NCBI GenBank assembly: GCA_025465355.1
Contig: JAODNN010000106.1
Span: 1-64,000, forward strand
DNA length: 64,000 nucleotides
Direction: 5' to 3'
Origin: Blastococcus sp.
GTDB lineage: Bacteria > Actinomycetota > Actinomycetes > Mycobacteriales > Geodermatophilaceae
The position numbers and the translations under genes were made by a program. The notes under the pieces are model-generated. The model made no database searches. It was not told the DNA's origin and worked only from the letters and a program-made list of their open reading frames with translations. This document shows, piece by piece, positions 7,557-16,833 of this stretch (positions are counted from its first letter, which is position 1; every line of letters starts with the position of its first letter).

Positions 7557-8855
7557 TCAGGCTGAACCGAGGCGGGCGGCGCGGGTAGCGACCTCGGCCC
7601 GCAGAGCCGCGGCGTCGACCGTGGTGCAGACGCTGTCGGCCACCACTTGCCGGCCGCCCACCCACACATCGCGCACGTAACGGCCGCCCCCGGACCACAC
7701 CAGGTGGGCCAGCAGGTCGGCCGGGCTGCCGACCGGTTCGAAGGCGAGGTCCCGGGTGTCGACGTGCACGAGGTCGGCCCGCCGTCCGACGACGAGCGCA
7801 CCGAGGTCCGGCCGTCCGATGGCGTCCGCCGCTGACCCGGTGGCCAGCCAGAACGCCTCGGCCGCGGTCAGCGCGGCCGCATCGCCCGCGGCGAGCCGGG
7901 CCAGCTGCGCGGCCAGCCGCAGATCGCCGAACAGGTCCAGGGCGTCGTTGGACGCCGGCCCGTCGGTGCCCAGCCCGACCCGGATCCCCCGGTCGAGCAT
8001 CGCCCGCAGTGGCGCCACCCCGCTGGCCAGCTTGGCGTTGCTGGCCGGGCAGTGCGCCACGGCTACGCCGTACTCCCGCCAGAGCTCGAGATCGCCGTCG
8101 TCCAGGTGCACGCAGTGCGCCGCGAGCACCCGCCCGCCCAGCACGTCGTACGCGGCCAGCAGGGCGGGCACGGAGAGCCCGTGCACCGCCAGCAGGTCCG
8201 CGCCTTCGCTCGGGGTCTCGGCGACGTGCAGATGCAGCAGGAGTCCGTGCTCGCGGGCGGCCCGGGCGGCTTCGCTCAGCACCGACAACGGCAGGGTGTA
8301 CGCCGCGTGCGGCCCGAGCCCGTACTCCACCGTGCCGTCGCCGGGGGCTGTGCGCGCGAGCTCGACGGCTGCCTGTAGCTGCTCGTCCAGCGGCGACATC
8401 CCCGGCAGCGGCAGCAACGGGGTGGCGATCACCGCACGGGCACCCGTCGACGTGACCGCGGCGGCGATCCGCTCCGGGTGGAAGTACATCTCGACGCTGG
8501 TGGTCACCCCGTTGGCCAGCAGCTCGGCCGACGCGGCGGTCATGGCCACCTCGACGTCGTCCGGGGTGAGCCGAGCCTCGCGGGGCCACATGACCTCGCG
8601 CAGCCAGCGGTCCAGCGGCAGGCCCTCCCCCAGCCCGCGGAACAGCACCATGGGAGCGTGCGAGTGGGCGTTGACCAGCCCCGGCGTCAGGATCCCGGGC
8701 AGTGCGACCACCTCCGCGTCGGCCGCGGGCGGCGCCTCGGCGGCGGGGCCGACCCAGCTGATGACGCCGTCGTCCACGTCCAGCACGGCGCCGGGGACGA
8801 CGGTGCCGGCGCGGTCCCCCACGACGACGGCCTGGGCTGTGAAGCGCTGCCGCAT
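7557..8855 (-). CDS. Amidohydrolase-family deaminase (Mta/SAH deaminase or TRZ/ATZ-like)
   Basis: This 432-aa protein starts at ATG 8855. It has the amidohydrolase (beta/alpha)8 barrel with metal ligands in order: NAHSHAP near residue 66, LHLHVAET, AHCVHLDD and GLGTDGPASND. This composition (Zn ligands, Glu, Asp) is that of the MtaD/TrzA branch, which deaminates S-adenosylhomocysteine, methylthioadenosine, triazines or guanine. The C-terminal beta-sandwich ends GALVVGRRADLVHVD. No genomic partner fixes the substrate. It starts 33 bp from the divergent HAD gene, sharing a compact promoter region. Confidence 0.88.
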   Translation of the reverse strand: MRQRFTAQAVVVGDRAGTVVPGAVLDVDDGVISWVGPAAEAPPAADAEVVALPGILTPGLVNAHSHAPMVLFRGLGEGLPLDRWLREVMWPREARLTPDDVEVAMTAASAELLANGVTTSVEMYFHPERIAAAVTSTGARAVIATPLLPLPGMSPLDEQLQAAVELARTAPGDGTVEYGLGPHAAYTLPLSVLSEAARAAREHGLLLHLHVAETPSEGADLLAVHGLSVPALLAAYDVLGGRVLAAHCVHLDDGDLELWREYGVAVAHCPASNAKLASGVAPLRAMLDRGIRVGLGTDGPASNDALDLFGDLRLAAQLARLAAGDAAALTAAEAFWLATGSAADAIGRPDLGALVVGRRADLVHVDTRDLAFEPVGSPADLLAHLVWSGGGRYVRDVWVGGRQVVADSVCTTVDAAALRAEVATRAARLGSA

Positions 8856-8888
8856 GGATCCCGAACCTAGCCCGTTACCGTGTGGCGC

Positions 8889-9587
8889 ATGCCGGCACCG
8901 GACGACGCCTCGGCAGGCCGCCTGCGGCCGGCGGTCGTCGCCTTCGACGTCAACAAGACGCTGCTGGACCTCGAGCCGGTGCGGGCGACGCTGATCGAGC
9001 TGGGCCGCCCGGCCGACCTGCTCCCCGCCGTCTTCTCCCGCACTCTCCTCACCGGCATCGCCGGGGCCCTCGTCGGCAGCTGGTGCCGGTTCCGGGACGC
9101 CTTCGACACAGCGCTCGCCCAGGCGACCGACCTGGATCCGGCCGAGCGCGCCCAGGTCGCCGATGCCTTCAGCGAGCTCGCCCCGCACCCGGACGTCGAG
9201 CCGGCGCTGCGCCGCCTGACGGAGGCCGGCGTGCGCGCGGTCACCCTTTCGCACGGCTCGCCCGGGATCGCGGAGGCCGGCCTCGCCCGCGGCGGGCTGA
9301 CGCCACTGGTCGAGCGCAGCCTGTCCAGCGAGTCGATCCGGGCCTGGAAGCCGTCCCCCGAGGTCTATCTGTGGGCGGCCGGAGCGTGCGACGTCGTCCC
9401 CGCGCGGATGGCGCTGGTCGCCGCGCACGGCTGGGACGTGCTCGGCGCCCAACGCGCCGGCCTGACCGGCGCCTGGTTCCCGCGCACCGAACGGAGCTAC
9501 CCGGCCGTCTACGACGCGCCGCACGTGCACGGGGCCGACCTCGCCGGGGCCGTCGATGCACTGCTGGCCCTGCCGGCCGGCGAATGA
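8889..9587 (+). CDS. HAD-superfamily hydrolase (haloacid dehalogenase type II-like)
   Basis: The protein is 232 aa from ATG 8889. GTG 8880 in the same frame would add three residues; neither start has a clear Shine-Dalgarno. Motif I is VVAFDVNKTLLDLE with Asp as nucleophile, motif II is TLSHGSP, and motif III Lys is in RAWKPSPEVY, followed by VAAHGWDVLGAQRAG. These match type II 2-haloacid dehalogenase-like proteins, although many annotated members have other small phosphorylated or halogenated substrates. It is translationally coupled (ATGA overlap) to the following alpha/beta hydrolase. Confidence 0.85.
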   Translation: MPAPDDASAGRLRPAVVAFDVNKTLLDLEPVRATLIELGRPADLLPAVFSRTLLTGIAGALVGSWCRFRDAFDTALAQATDLDPAERAQVADAFSELAPHPDVEPALRRLTEAGVRAVTLSHGSPGIAEAGLARGGLTPLVERSLSSESIRAWKPSPEVYLWAAGACDVVPARMALVAAHGWDVLGAQRAGLTGAWFPRTERSYPAVYDAPHVHGADLAGAVDALLALPAGE

Positions 9588-10210
9588 GTGGCGTCCAGGA
9601 CGTCGACACGCCCCTGGGCCCGGCGCGGGTGCACACCGCCGACCCCGCAGGGGCGCCGAGCGGCACGCTGGTGCTCGGGCACGGCGCGGGCGGCGGAGTG
9701 GAGTCCGTGGACCTGCTCGCGGTCACTGCCGCGGCGGTCGACGCCGGCTGGCGGGTGCTGCGGGTGGAGCAGCCCTGGCGGGTGGCCGGCAAGCGGATCG
9801 CGCCGGCGCCGCCGCGGCTCGACGAGGGCTGGCGCGCGGTGCTGGACCAGGTGCGGTCGGACGGCCTGCTGACCGGCCCGCTCGTGCTCGGGGGCCGCAG
9901 CGCCGGGGCGCGGGTGGCCTGCCGAACGGCCGGTGAGCAGGGGGCCGCCGGTGTCCTGGCGCTGGCCTTCCCCCTGCACCCGCCCGGCCGGCCCGAGCGG
10001 AGCAGGGCAGCCGAGCTCACCGCGGTGCCGGTGCCGCTCGTCGTCGTCCAGGGCGAAACGGACGCGTTCGGCGGCCCTGCGCAGGTCGCCGCCGAGCTGT
10101 CCGGGCAGGCCGGCGCCTCGGTCTACGCCGTCCCGGGCGACCACGCGCTCAAGGCGAACCTCGACGTCGTCGCCGCGGCCGCCATCTCCTGGCTCGTCGA
10201 CCTCGCCTGA
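9584..10210 (+). CDS. Alpha/beta-hydrolase (dienelactone hydrolase / KANL3-Tex30-like)
   Basis: This 208-aa protein starts at ATG 9584, overlapping the HAD stop by 4 bp. The alpha/beta-hydrolase core is compact: LVLGHGAGGG oxyanion region, nucleophile elbow GGRSAGARV, acid in VQGETDAFG and catalytic His in VPGDHALK. Such short lidless members act as esterases or lactonases of unknown substrate. Its last 15 bp, including the stop, are duplicated in tandem just after the gene (10196-10225), so the original C-terminus may have been the same VDLA ending one repeat later. It is convergent with coxG. Confidence 0.85.
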   Translation: MSGVQDVDTPLGPARVHTADPAGAPSGTLVLGHGAGGGVESVDLLAVTAAAVDAGWRVLRVEQPWRVAGKRIAPAPPRLDEGWRAVLDQVRSDGLLTGPLVLGGRSAGARVACRTAGEQGAAGVLALAFPLHPPGRPERSRAAELTAVPVPLVVVQGETDAFGGPAQVAAELSGQAGASVYAVPGDHALKANLDVVAAAAISWLVDLA

Positions 10211-10225
10211 GTCGACCTCGCCTGA
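10196..10225. repeat. 15-bp tandem duplication spanning a stop codon
   Basis: GTCGACCTCGCCTGA occurs twice in a row (10196-10210 and 10211-10225). The first copy encodes the final VDLA and stop of the alpha/beta hydrolase; the second is a non-coding copy directly before the coxG stop. It looks like a recent slippage event. Confidence 0.9.
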
Positions 10226-10226
10226 C

Positions 10227-11282
10227 TCAGCCGCGGCGCCTCCGGCGGCGCACCAGCAACGCGACCAGCACGACGGCGGCCGCGATCCCCGCCGCGGGAG
10301 CGGCGTAGCGGGCCATGGCCGCCCCTCCGGCCACCTCGAGGAGGTCGATCGGCTCCGGTTCGGCGACGACCCGGGGGCGGGACGGCGCACCGTCGGCGGA
10401 CGGAACGCTGCGCACCGGGGCGCCGGACGCCGGGCGGGTCGGCGGGGCGCTGGGTCCGCTCGGCGGACCACTCGGCGCCTTGGCCGCCGGGGCGGTGTCC
10501 TTGACGGCGGGGGCCGTCTTCGCGGGGGCGGCAGCGGCCTCGACGGGTGGCGGGACGATCGTCACCGGTGCCGTCGCGGGAGCCGCCTTGGCAGGAGCCG
10601 CCTTCGCGGCGGCGGTCTTGGCCGGAGCCTTCGCCGGCGCGGCCTTGGCCGGAGCGGCCTTGTCGGTCACCTTCTCCGTCGCGGCAGCCGTCTTCTTCGT
10701 CGCGGCCGCAGCCTTCTTCACGGTCCTGCCCGCGGCACTGTCCCCGGCTGACAGCTCCGCCGATGCGGCGATCTCCTCCACCGCGCCGGCCGCCGTCGCG
10801 GCGGCGCCCGCCGCCCGGTCCGCGCTCCCCTGGGCGTCACCCTGGCCGAGTTGTGCGGCGAGCTTGTCGGCGAACTGCCCGAGCAGCTTGTTGCCGACGT
10901 CGGTCATCACGCCCCGGCCGAACTGCGCGGGCCGGCCGGTGATGTTGAGGTCGGTGATCACGTGGACGCGGGTGATCGAGCCTTCCGGCGCCAGGTTGGC
11001 GGTGATCGTGGCGGCCGCTGTGCCGTTGCCCCGCTGGTCCTTGCCCCGGGCGTCGATGACCGCCTGGTGGGCGGCCGCGTCCTTCTCGACGAACGACGCC
11101 TTGCCCTGGTACGTCAGGTTGATCGGGCCCAGCTTGACCTTGACCCGGCCGGTGAACTCGTCGCCGGTCACGGAGTCGAGCACGGCGCCGGGCATGCAGG
11201 GCGCGATCCGTTCGATGTCGAGGAGCACCCGCCATGCCTCGTCGATGGGGACGGGCACTGTGAACGAGTTCTCCAGCTGCAC
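10227..11282 (-). CDS. coxG: CoxG-like SRPBCC protein with long Ala/Lys/Pro tail and C-terminal membrane anchor
   Basis: This 351-aa protein starts at GTG 11282, with an AGGAGG Shine-Dalgarno 5 nt upstream. Residues 1-150 are the CO dehydrogenase subunit G/SRPBCC domain (NSFTVPVPIDEAW; MPGAVLDSV; GKASFVEKDA). After that comes about 170 residues of low-complexity Ala/Lys/Pro/Thr with KAAPAK and KKAAAATKK units, resembling histone-like tails. The end is a single hydrophobic segment (AAPAAGIAAAVVLVALLV) followed by a run of Arg. It therefore looks tail-anchored, with the SRPBCC head tethered in the cytoplasm. In Oligotropha, CoxG helps recruit CO dehydrogenase to the membrane. It is the last gene of the coxS-L-M-G operon, 92 bp after coxM. 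Confidence 0.88.
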   Translation of the reverse strand: MQLENSFTVPVPIDEAWRVLLDIERIAPCMPGAVLDSVTGDEFTGRVKVKLGPINLTYQGKASFVEKDAAAHQAVIDARGKDQRGNGTAAATITANLAPEGSITRVHVITDLNITGRPAQFGRGVMTDVGNKLLGQFADKLAAQLGQGDAQGSADRAAGAAATAAGAVEEIAASAELSAGDSAAGRTVKKAAAATKKTAAATEKVTDKAAPAKAAPAKAPAKTAAAKAAPAKAAPATAPVTIVPPPVEAAAAPAKTAPAVKDTAPAAKAPSGPPSGPSAPPTRPASGAPVRSVPSADGAPSRPRVVAEPEPIDLLEVAGGAAMARYAAPAAGIAAAVVLVALLVRRRRRRG

Positions 11283-11374
11283 GACAACCTCCTGGAGGTG
11301 CGTCCCGGCCGGCCCGTCCTCCAGGGGAGGGGCCGACCGGGACGGACGAGTACGGACCGGGCGCCGGCTCGACG

Positions 11375-12229
11375 CTACAGCCCGGCAGCGGTGCTGACCG
11401 CGCGGCGCGTGAGCACCGTGACCAGGTGTCGACGGTAGTCGGCTTGGGCGTTGAGGTCGCTGCTCGGGTCGGTGCCCTCGGCGGCATGCGCCGCAGCGGC
11501 CGCCACCGCCTCGGCAGTCGCATCGACGCCGGCCAGGGCCTCCTCGACCGCCGTCGCCCGTAGCGGGGTCGGCCCCATGTTGGTCAGCCCGATCCGCGCC
11601 TCGGCGATCCGGCCGTCCTCGCGGCGGACCGCGGCGGCCACCGCCACGATCGACCACGCCTGGGCCACCCGGTTGAACTTCTCGTAGTGCATGCCCCAGC
11701 CCTCGCGCTTAGGGACGCGGATCTCGACGAGGATCTCCCCCTCCTCGAGCGCGGTCGTGAGGTAGTCGACGAAGAATTCGGCGGCGGGCACGGTGCGCCG
11801 TCCCCCGGGGCCGGCGACCACGAACTCGGCGTCGAGTGCCAGGGCCACCGCCGGCAGGTCACCGGCCGGGTCGGCGTGCGCGAGAGCACCGCCGAACGTG
11901 CCTCGGTGCCGCACCTGCCGGTCGGCCACCGTCTCGGTCGCCTCGGCGATGAGCGGGGCGTACCGCGCGATCAGCGGATCCGAGATGACATCGGAGTGCG
12001 TCGTCATCGCGCCGATGACGATCGCGCCGTCGTCCTCCCGGACGCCGCGGAGCTCGGCGACCCTGGTCAGGTCGACGACGGTCTCCGGGGCGGCCAGCCG
12101 CAGCCGCATGACCGGGATCAGCGACTGCCCGCCGGCCATGATCTTCACGTCCTCTCCGCCGGAGGCGACGGCTTGCAATGCCTCGTCCACCGTGGTCGGG
12201 CGGGCATAGGCGAACGCAGCGGGAATCAT
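11375..12229 (-). CDS. coxM: FAD-binding medium subunit of CO dehydrogenase-type molybdenum hydroxylase
   Basis: This 284-aa protein starts at ATG 12229, overlapping the coxL stop by 4 bp. It has the FAD-PCMH fold: N-terminal FAYARPTTVDEALQAV, the FAD pyrophosphate loop KIMAGGQSLIPVM, the second loop RHRGTFGGALAHADPAGDL, and the C-terminal CO-dehydrogenase flavoprotein domain (AQADYRRHLVTVLTRRAV). The subunit passes electrons from the 2Fe-2S centres to quinone or another acceptor. Length and motifs match CoxM/CutM of about 285-290 aa. Translation is coupled to coxL. Confidence 0.93.
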   Translation of the reverse strand: MIPAAFAYARPTTVDEALQAVASGGEDVKIMAGGQSLIPVMRLRLAAPETVVDLTRVAELRGVREDDGAIVIGAMTTHSDVISDPLIARYAPLIAEATETVADRQVRHRGTFGGALAHADPAGDLPAVALALDAEFVVAGPGGRRTVPAAEFFVDYLTTALEEGEILVEIRVPKREGWGMHYEKFNRVAQAWSIVAVAAAVRREDGRIAEARIGLTNMGPTPLRATAVEEALAGVDATAEAVAAAAAHAAEGTDPSSDLNAQADYRRHLVTVLTRRAVSTAAGL

Positions 12230-14724
12230 CGGTCCCCTCCCAGCGAGGAAGCGTCGGTGGACACGCCCGCGGTGGTCTCGGTCTGTGCCCCGCCGTAGGC
12301 AGTGGTGCCGGCGGTGGCGCGGTCCCCGCCGTCACCGCCCTCCTGAATGGCCCGCCAGACCCGTTCCGGCGTGAGCGGCATCCGGATGTCGGACACCCCC
12401 AGGTGCCGGACGGCGTCCAGTGCGGCGTTGACCACCGCCGGCGTGCTGGCGATGCAGCCCGCCTCGCCGACCCCCTTCGCGCCGATCGGGTTGCCCGGGG
12501 CCTCGTGCACCGTGTTGCCGGTGTCGAAGTGCGGCAGATCGGCCGCCGTCGGCACCAGGTAGTCGACGAAGCTGCCGGTGGTCAGGTTGCCGTCGGCGTC
12601 GTACACGGCCTCCTCGTACAGCGCCTGTGCGATGCCCTGCGCCACGCCGCCGTGGATCTGCCCCTCGACGATCAGCGGGTTGACGATCTTCCCGACGTCG
12701 TCGACGCAGGCGTACTTCCGGATCTTCACCATGCCGGTCTCGGTGTCGACGTCCATCGCGCAGATGTGCGTGCCGTGGGGGAAGGAGAAGTTCACCGGGT
12801 CGTAGGTGGCCTCCGCGTCGATCGAAGGCTCGATCCCCTCCGGATAGTCGTGCGCGGCGAAGGTCGCCAGGGCGATCTCCTGGATCGACACCCCGGTGCC
12901 CGGCGTCCCCCGCACCGAGAACGTGCCACCGGTGAAGTCCAGGTCGTCCTCGCTGGCTTCCAGCAGGTGCGCGGCGATCGTCCTGGCCTTGGCCACGACT
13001 TTCTCGGCCGCCTTGACCACGGCCACCCCGCCGACGACGAGCGAGCGGGAACCGTAGGTGTCCATGCCGCGCGAGGAGATCGCGGTGTCGCCGTGCAGCA
13101 CCTCGACGTCCTCGAACGGCACGCCCAGCTCGTCGGCGACGAGCTGGCTCCACGCCGTCTCGTGCCCCTGACCGTGCGGCGTGGATCCGGTGACCACCTC
13201 CACCTTGCCGGTGGGCAGCATCCGGATCGACGCCTGCTCCCAACCGCCCGCCCCGTAGGCGAGCGACCCCAGCACCCGGGAGGGCGCCAGGCCGCACATC
13301 TCGGTGAAGGTGGAGAAGCCGATGCCCAGCTGCACGGGGTCGTTGGACTCGCGGCGGCGCCGCTGCTCGGCGCGCAGCTCGTCGTAGCCGATCAGCTCGA
13401 GCGCCTGCTGGGTGGCGGCCTCGTAGTCGCCGCTGTCGTAGGCGAGCCCGGCGGCGGTGGTGAACGGGAACTCGGCGGCGTTGATCCAGTTCTTCCGGCG
13501 CAGCTCCAGCGGGTCCAGGTCGAGCTCGACGGCGAGCTCGTCCATGATCCGCTCGATGGCGAAGGTCGCCTCGGGACGGCCGGCGCCGCGGTAGGCGTCG
13601 GTGGGGGTCTTGGTGGTGAACACGCCGTCGCACTCGAACCGGTAGGCCGGGAACTTGTAGATCCCCACGAACATGAAGGCGCCCAGGATCGGGACCCCGG
13701 GGGTCACCAGCCGCAGGTAGGCGCCCATGTCGGCGAGGATGCGGCACCGCAGGCCCTTGACGTTGCCCTCCCGGTCGGCGGCGATGTCGATGTACTGGAT
13801 CTGGTCGCGGCCGTGGTGCGCGGTCATCAGCGACTCGCTGCGGGTCTCGGTCCACTTGACCGGCTTCCGGAGCCGACGGGCCACCAGAAGGCTGAGGATC
13901 TCCTCGGGGATGACGTTCAGCTTGCCGCCGAACCCGCCCCCGACGTCCGGGGCGATCACCCGCAGCTTGTGCTCCGGGATGCCGGTGACCATCGCCGCCA
14001 TCACCCGCAGGATATGCGGGATCTGCGTCGAGGACCACAGCGTGTAGTTGTCGCCCTGCGGCTGGACGACGACCGACCGCGGCTCCATGAACGACGGGAT
14101 CAACCGTTGCTGGACGAAGCGCCGGCTGACGACGACGTCGGCCTCGGCGAAGGCCTGATCGGTGTTGCCGGCCGCGCCCGCCTCGCCACCGTCGAACACG
14201 AAGTGGAAGCTGGTGTTCGACTCGAGGTGCGAGTGGACGAGCTCGGCGCCGTCCTTGATCGCCTCCTCCATGTCCAGGACGGGCGGAAGCTGGTCGTAGT
14301 CGACATCGACGAGTTCGACGGCGTCCTGCGCGGCGACCTTGCTGCGCGCGACGATGACGGCGACGGCCTCACCGACGTGGTTGACCTGGTCCACGGCGAT
14401 CGACGGGTGGCCAGGGTTGACCATGTCCGGCGTGACTGGCCAGGCGCAGGGCAACGAGCCCTGCTCCTCGGCGAAGTCGCGGCCGGTGTAGACCGCGACG
14501 ACGCCCTGCGACTGCTGGGCTGCGCTCACGTCGACGTTGGTGATCCGGGCGTGCGCGACCGGACTGCGGACGATCGCAAGGTGCAGCATCCCGGGCAGGA
14601 CCATGTTGTCGGTCCAGGTCGTCCTCCCGGTGATCAGCCGGGTGTCCTCCTTGCGCTTGCGCGGCTGTCCGACCTCCTTGGCCGGTGCGCCGGCGGTGAC
14701 GGTGGGTTCCTCGGTGACGGTCAT
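12226..14724 (-). CDS. coxL: Molybdopterin (large) subunit, form II CO dehydrogenase-type / xanthine dehydrogenase family
   Basis: This 832-aa protein starts at ATG 14724, overlapping the coxS stop by 4 bp. It has the aldehyde oxidase/xanthine dehydrogenase a/b hammerhead (about 25-150) and molybdopterin-binding domains. The active-site loop reads AYRGAGR at residues 377-383. True CO-oxidising form I enzymes have AYxCSFR with a Cys that binds Cu; the AYRGAGR loop defines form II. The catalytic Glu is present (KGVGEAGC, Glu754). The real substrate is therefore uncertain: it may be CO, an aldehyde or an N-heterocycle. A dense open frame on the opposite strand is an antisense shadow. Confidence 0.93.
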   Translation of the reverse strand: MTVTEEPTVTAGAPAKEVGQPRKRKEDTRLITGRTTWTDNMVLPGMLHLAIVRSPVAHARITNVDVSAAQQSQGVVAVYTGRDFAEEQGSLPCAWPVTPDMVNPGHPSIAVDQVNHVGEAVAVIVARSKVAAQDAVELVDVDYDQLPPVLDMEEAIKDGAELVHSHLESNTSFHFVFDGGEAGAAGNTDQAFAEADVVVSRRFVQQRLIPSFMEPRSVVVQPQGDNYTLWSSTQIPHILRVMAAMVTGIPEHKLRVIAPDVGGGFGGKLNVIPEEILSLLVARRLRKPVKWTETRSESLMTAHHGRDQIQYIDIAADREGNVKGLRCRILADMGAYLRLVTPGVPILGAFMFVGIYKFPAYRFECDGVFTTKTPTDAYRGAGRPEATFAIERIMDELAVELDLDPLELRRKNWINAAEFPFTTAAGLAYDSGDYEAATQQALELIGYDELRAEQRRRRESNDPVQLGIGFSTFTEMCGLAPSRVLGSLAYGAGGWEQASIRMLPTGKVEVVTGSTPHGQGHETAWSQLVADELGVPFEDVEVLHGDTAISSRGMDTYGSRSLVVGGVAVVKAAEKVVAKARTIAAHLLEASEDDLDFTGGTFSVRGTPGTGVSIQEIALATFAAHDYPEGIEPSIDAEATYDPVNFSFPHGTHICAMDVDTETGMVKIRKYACVDDVGKIVNPLIVEGQIHGGVAQGIAQALYEEAVYDADGNLTTGSFVDYLVPTAADLPHFDTGNTVHEAPGNPIGAKGVGEAGCIASTPAVVNAALDAVRHLGVSDIRMPLTPERVWRAIQEGGDGGDRATAGTTAYGGAQTETTAGVSTDASSLGGDR

Positions 14725-15224
14725 GCCTGCGCTCCCGTCGGCTCGGGTGCCGCGGTGCCCTGCATCTCGTGGGCGGCCTGCTGCACGGCCCGGACGATGT
14801 TCTGGTAGCCGGTGCACCGGCAGAGGTTGCCCTCGATGCCCTCGCGGACCTCGTCCTCGCTGGGATCGGGGTTGTCACCCACCAGGTCGATCGCGGCCAT
14901 GATCATCCCCGGGGTACAGAACCCGCACTGGAGGCCGTGCATCTCGTGGAAGGCCTTCTGCATCGGGTGCAGGGTGCCGTCGGAGGCGGCGATCCCCTCG
15001 ATCGTCGTCACCTCGCTGCCGTCGGCCTGGACCGCCAGCACGGTGCAGCTCTTCACCGCTTCGCCGTCCAGGTGCACGGTGCAGGCGCCGCAGTTGCTGG
15101 TGTCGCAGCCGACGACCGTGCCGATCTTCCCCAGCTGTTCGCGCAGGTAATGGACGAGAAGTGTCCGAGGTTCGACGTCGTCGCTGTAGGAAACCCCGTC
15201 GACCCGCACGCTGATCTGGCTCAC
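14721..15224 (-). CDS. coxS: 2Fe-2S small subunit of CO dehydrogenase-type molybdenum hydroxylase
   Basis: This 167-aa protein opens the operon from an ATG at 15224. The plant-type [2Fe-2S] site uses Cys40, Cys45, Cys48 and Cys60 (CDTSNCGAC...C). The all-helical second site uses Cys100, Cys103, Cys135 and Cys137 (CGFC...CRC). Length is standard for CoxS. The 227-bp gap upstream (15225-15451) must contain the operon promoter, but I find no convincing -35/-10. It does hold a GTGCAA-GG-TTGCAC palindrome at 15419-15432, with a further TTGCAC half-site at 15438-15443, close to the end of the upstream MFS gene. Confidence 0.94.
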   Translation of the reverse strand: MSQISVRVDGVSYSDDVEPRTLLVHYLREQLGKIGTVVGCDTSNCGACTVHLDGEAVKSCTVLAVQADGSEVTTIEGIAASDGTLHPMQKAFHEMHGLQCGFCTPGMIMAAIDLVGDNPDPSEDEVREGIEGNLCRCTGYQNIVRAVQQAAHEMQGTAAPEPTGAQA

Positions 15225-15451
15225 AGGCCATCCGCCTCCTCGCTGTGGTCCCGGTCACGTTCCCGGGTACAGCCGGAGTCTCTCGCTGCCGCCGACAGTT
15301 AGGCCACGCTAAGCCGCGACCGGCTCGCGAGCTGCTCCGCAGATGCGGACTGATCATTCGGCCTGCGACCCGAAGGAGCGGAACGTGCTCGGTTACGGAC
15401 CTGTGCAGCTGCGGCCACGTGCAAGGTTGCACGCTGGTTGCACCTGCCTGG

Positions 15452-16711
15452 TCAGGCAGCCGGAACGCGTTCGAGTGCCGCCCGTTCCGCCGCGTGGCTC
15501 GCCGCGGCGGAGCGCTTCTCCCGGCTGCGCAGGACACCGGAGACCGCGAGGGGGCTGAGCCCCGCGACGGCGAGGCCCGCGCCGGCGACGGAGGGGGCCC
15601 GGTAGCCGAGGCCGGCGGTGATCACGAGTCCGCCGAGCCAGGCGCCGAGGGCATTGGCCAGGTTGAGCGCCGAGTGGTTGAGGGCGGCGCCCAGCATCTG
15701 TGCCTCCCCGGCGGTCTCCATCAGCCGGAGCTGCAGGCAGATGGCGAGCGCCGAGGCGACGAGCGACACCAGGAAGACGCCGGCCACGAGCGCCGGCGGC
15801 CATGGCGACGTCCACGCCACCAGTGCCAGCAGCACGCCGAGGATGCTCAGCGTGGCGACCAGGGAGCGGAAGAGCGCCAGGTCGGCCAGCCGGCCGCCGA
15901 GCGCCGTCCCGATCACGCCGCCGGCGCCGTAGGCGAGCAGCACCCCGGGGACCGCGCCGCGGGACAGCCCGGACACGTCCGTGACCAGCGGGGCGATGTA
16001 GCTGTACAGGGCGAACACGCCGCCGAACCCGACGATGCCGACCAGCAGGGTGAGGATCACCTGCGGGCGCCGGAGCGCGCCCAGCTCGCCGCGCACGGTG
16101 GCCTCGGGGCGCCCGGGGGAAGAGGGCACGACCGCGAGGACCGCGGTCACCGTGGCGGCGGCGAGGACGACGACCGTCCAATAGGCCGAGCGCCAGCCGA
16201 AGTGCTGCCCGAGCCAGGTGGCCACCGGGACGCCGGCCAGCATGGCGGCGGCCAACCCCAGGATCACCGAGCTGACCGCCCGGCCGCGCAGCCGGTCCGG
16301 CACGAGCGACGCGGCGACCAGGGACGCGACGCCGAAGTAGGCCCCGTGCGGGAGACCGGCGACGAAGCGGGCGATCAGCAAGGTGGCGTAACCGGGGGCG
16401 ACGGCACTGAGGCCGTTCCCGACGAGGAAGGCGGCCATCAGGCCGACCAGCAGCGCCCGCCGCGGCAGCCGCGCACCGAGCGCGGCGATGACCGGGGCAC
16501 CGACCACGACCCCGAGCGCGTAGACGGAGATGAGGTGGCCCGCCGTGGGGATGCTGACGCCCACGCCGGTCGCGATGTCGGGCAGCACGCCCATGGTCAC
16601 GAACTCGGTGGTGCCGATCGCGAAACCGCCCAGGGCCAGCGCGGCGATCGCGGTCACCAGGCGTCCGGTCGGCAACGGTCGATGGTCGGTGCTCGAGGGG
16701 GCGCTGCTCAC
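15452..16711 (-). CDS. MFS transporter, DHA1 family (AraJ/CmlR-like)
   Basis: This 419-aa membrane protein starts at GTG 16711. It has 12 predicted transmembrane helices in two six-helix halves, beginning ALALGGFAIGTTEFVTMGVLP, the signature of the AraJ/YdhP/chloramphenicol-efflux branch of DHA1. Loop 2-3 has the basic RLPRRALL motif. The likely role is proton-driven export of a drug or metabolite; the substrate is unknown. A perfect 11-bp-arm palindrome lies 51 bp upstream of the start. The cox operon follows downstream on the same strand, 227 bp away. Confidence 0.88.
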   Translation of the reverse strand: MSSAPSSTDHRPLPTGRLVTAIAALALGGFAIGTTEFVTMGVLPDIATGVGVSIPTAGHLISVYALGVVVGAPVIAALGARLPRRALLVGLMAAFLVGNGLSAVAPGYATLLIARFVAGLPHGAYFGVASLVAASLVPDRLRGRAVSSVILGLAAAMLAGVPVATWLGQHFGWRSAYWTVVVLAAATVTAVLAVVPSSPGRPEATVRGELGALRRPQVILTLLVGIVGFGGVFALYSYIAPLVTDVSGLSRGAVPGVLLAYGAGGVIGTALGGRLADLALFRSLVATLSILGVLLALVAWTSPWPPALVAGVFLVSLVASALAICLQLRLMETAGEAQMLGAALNHSALNLANALGAWLGGLVITAGLGYRAPSVAGAGLAVAGLSPLAVSGVLRSREKRSAAASHAAERAALERVPAA

Positions 16712-16761
16712 TCCATCAGCGAATCATCCCCGCCGTCCGTACATTCCCCGGCGAGCGTGTC

Positions 16762-16784
16762 GATGATCAGCTGAGCTGATCATC
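16762..16784. promoter_or_regulatory. Perfect palindrome (11-bp arms) upstream of the MFS gene
   Basis: The arms GATGATCAGCT (16762-16772) and AGCTGATCATC (16774-16784) flank a single G. It sits 51 bp upstream of the MFS GTG and 50 bp past the stop of the GAF regulator. The position suits an operator for the MFS gene; a terminator is less likely because no U-tract follows on either strand. The arm resembles the arms of the stem-loop at 25848-25912. Confidence 0.5.
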
Positions 16785-16833
16785 ACGCATCCGGGCTCAC
16801 GGTCGACGGTGAGCCAGGACACGCGGCGGTGAG

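Noticed and set aside
12178-14808. Very long open frame antisense to coxL on the plus strand
   Set aside because: It has no family motifs, is rich in His/Arg/Gly from mirrored codons, and lies opposite an intact, well-conserved enzyme gene; it is a GC-driven shadow.
16762-16784. Terminator of the GAF regulator gene
   Set aside because: No U-tract follows, and its position 51 bp upstream of the MFS start fits an operator better.
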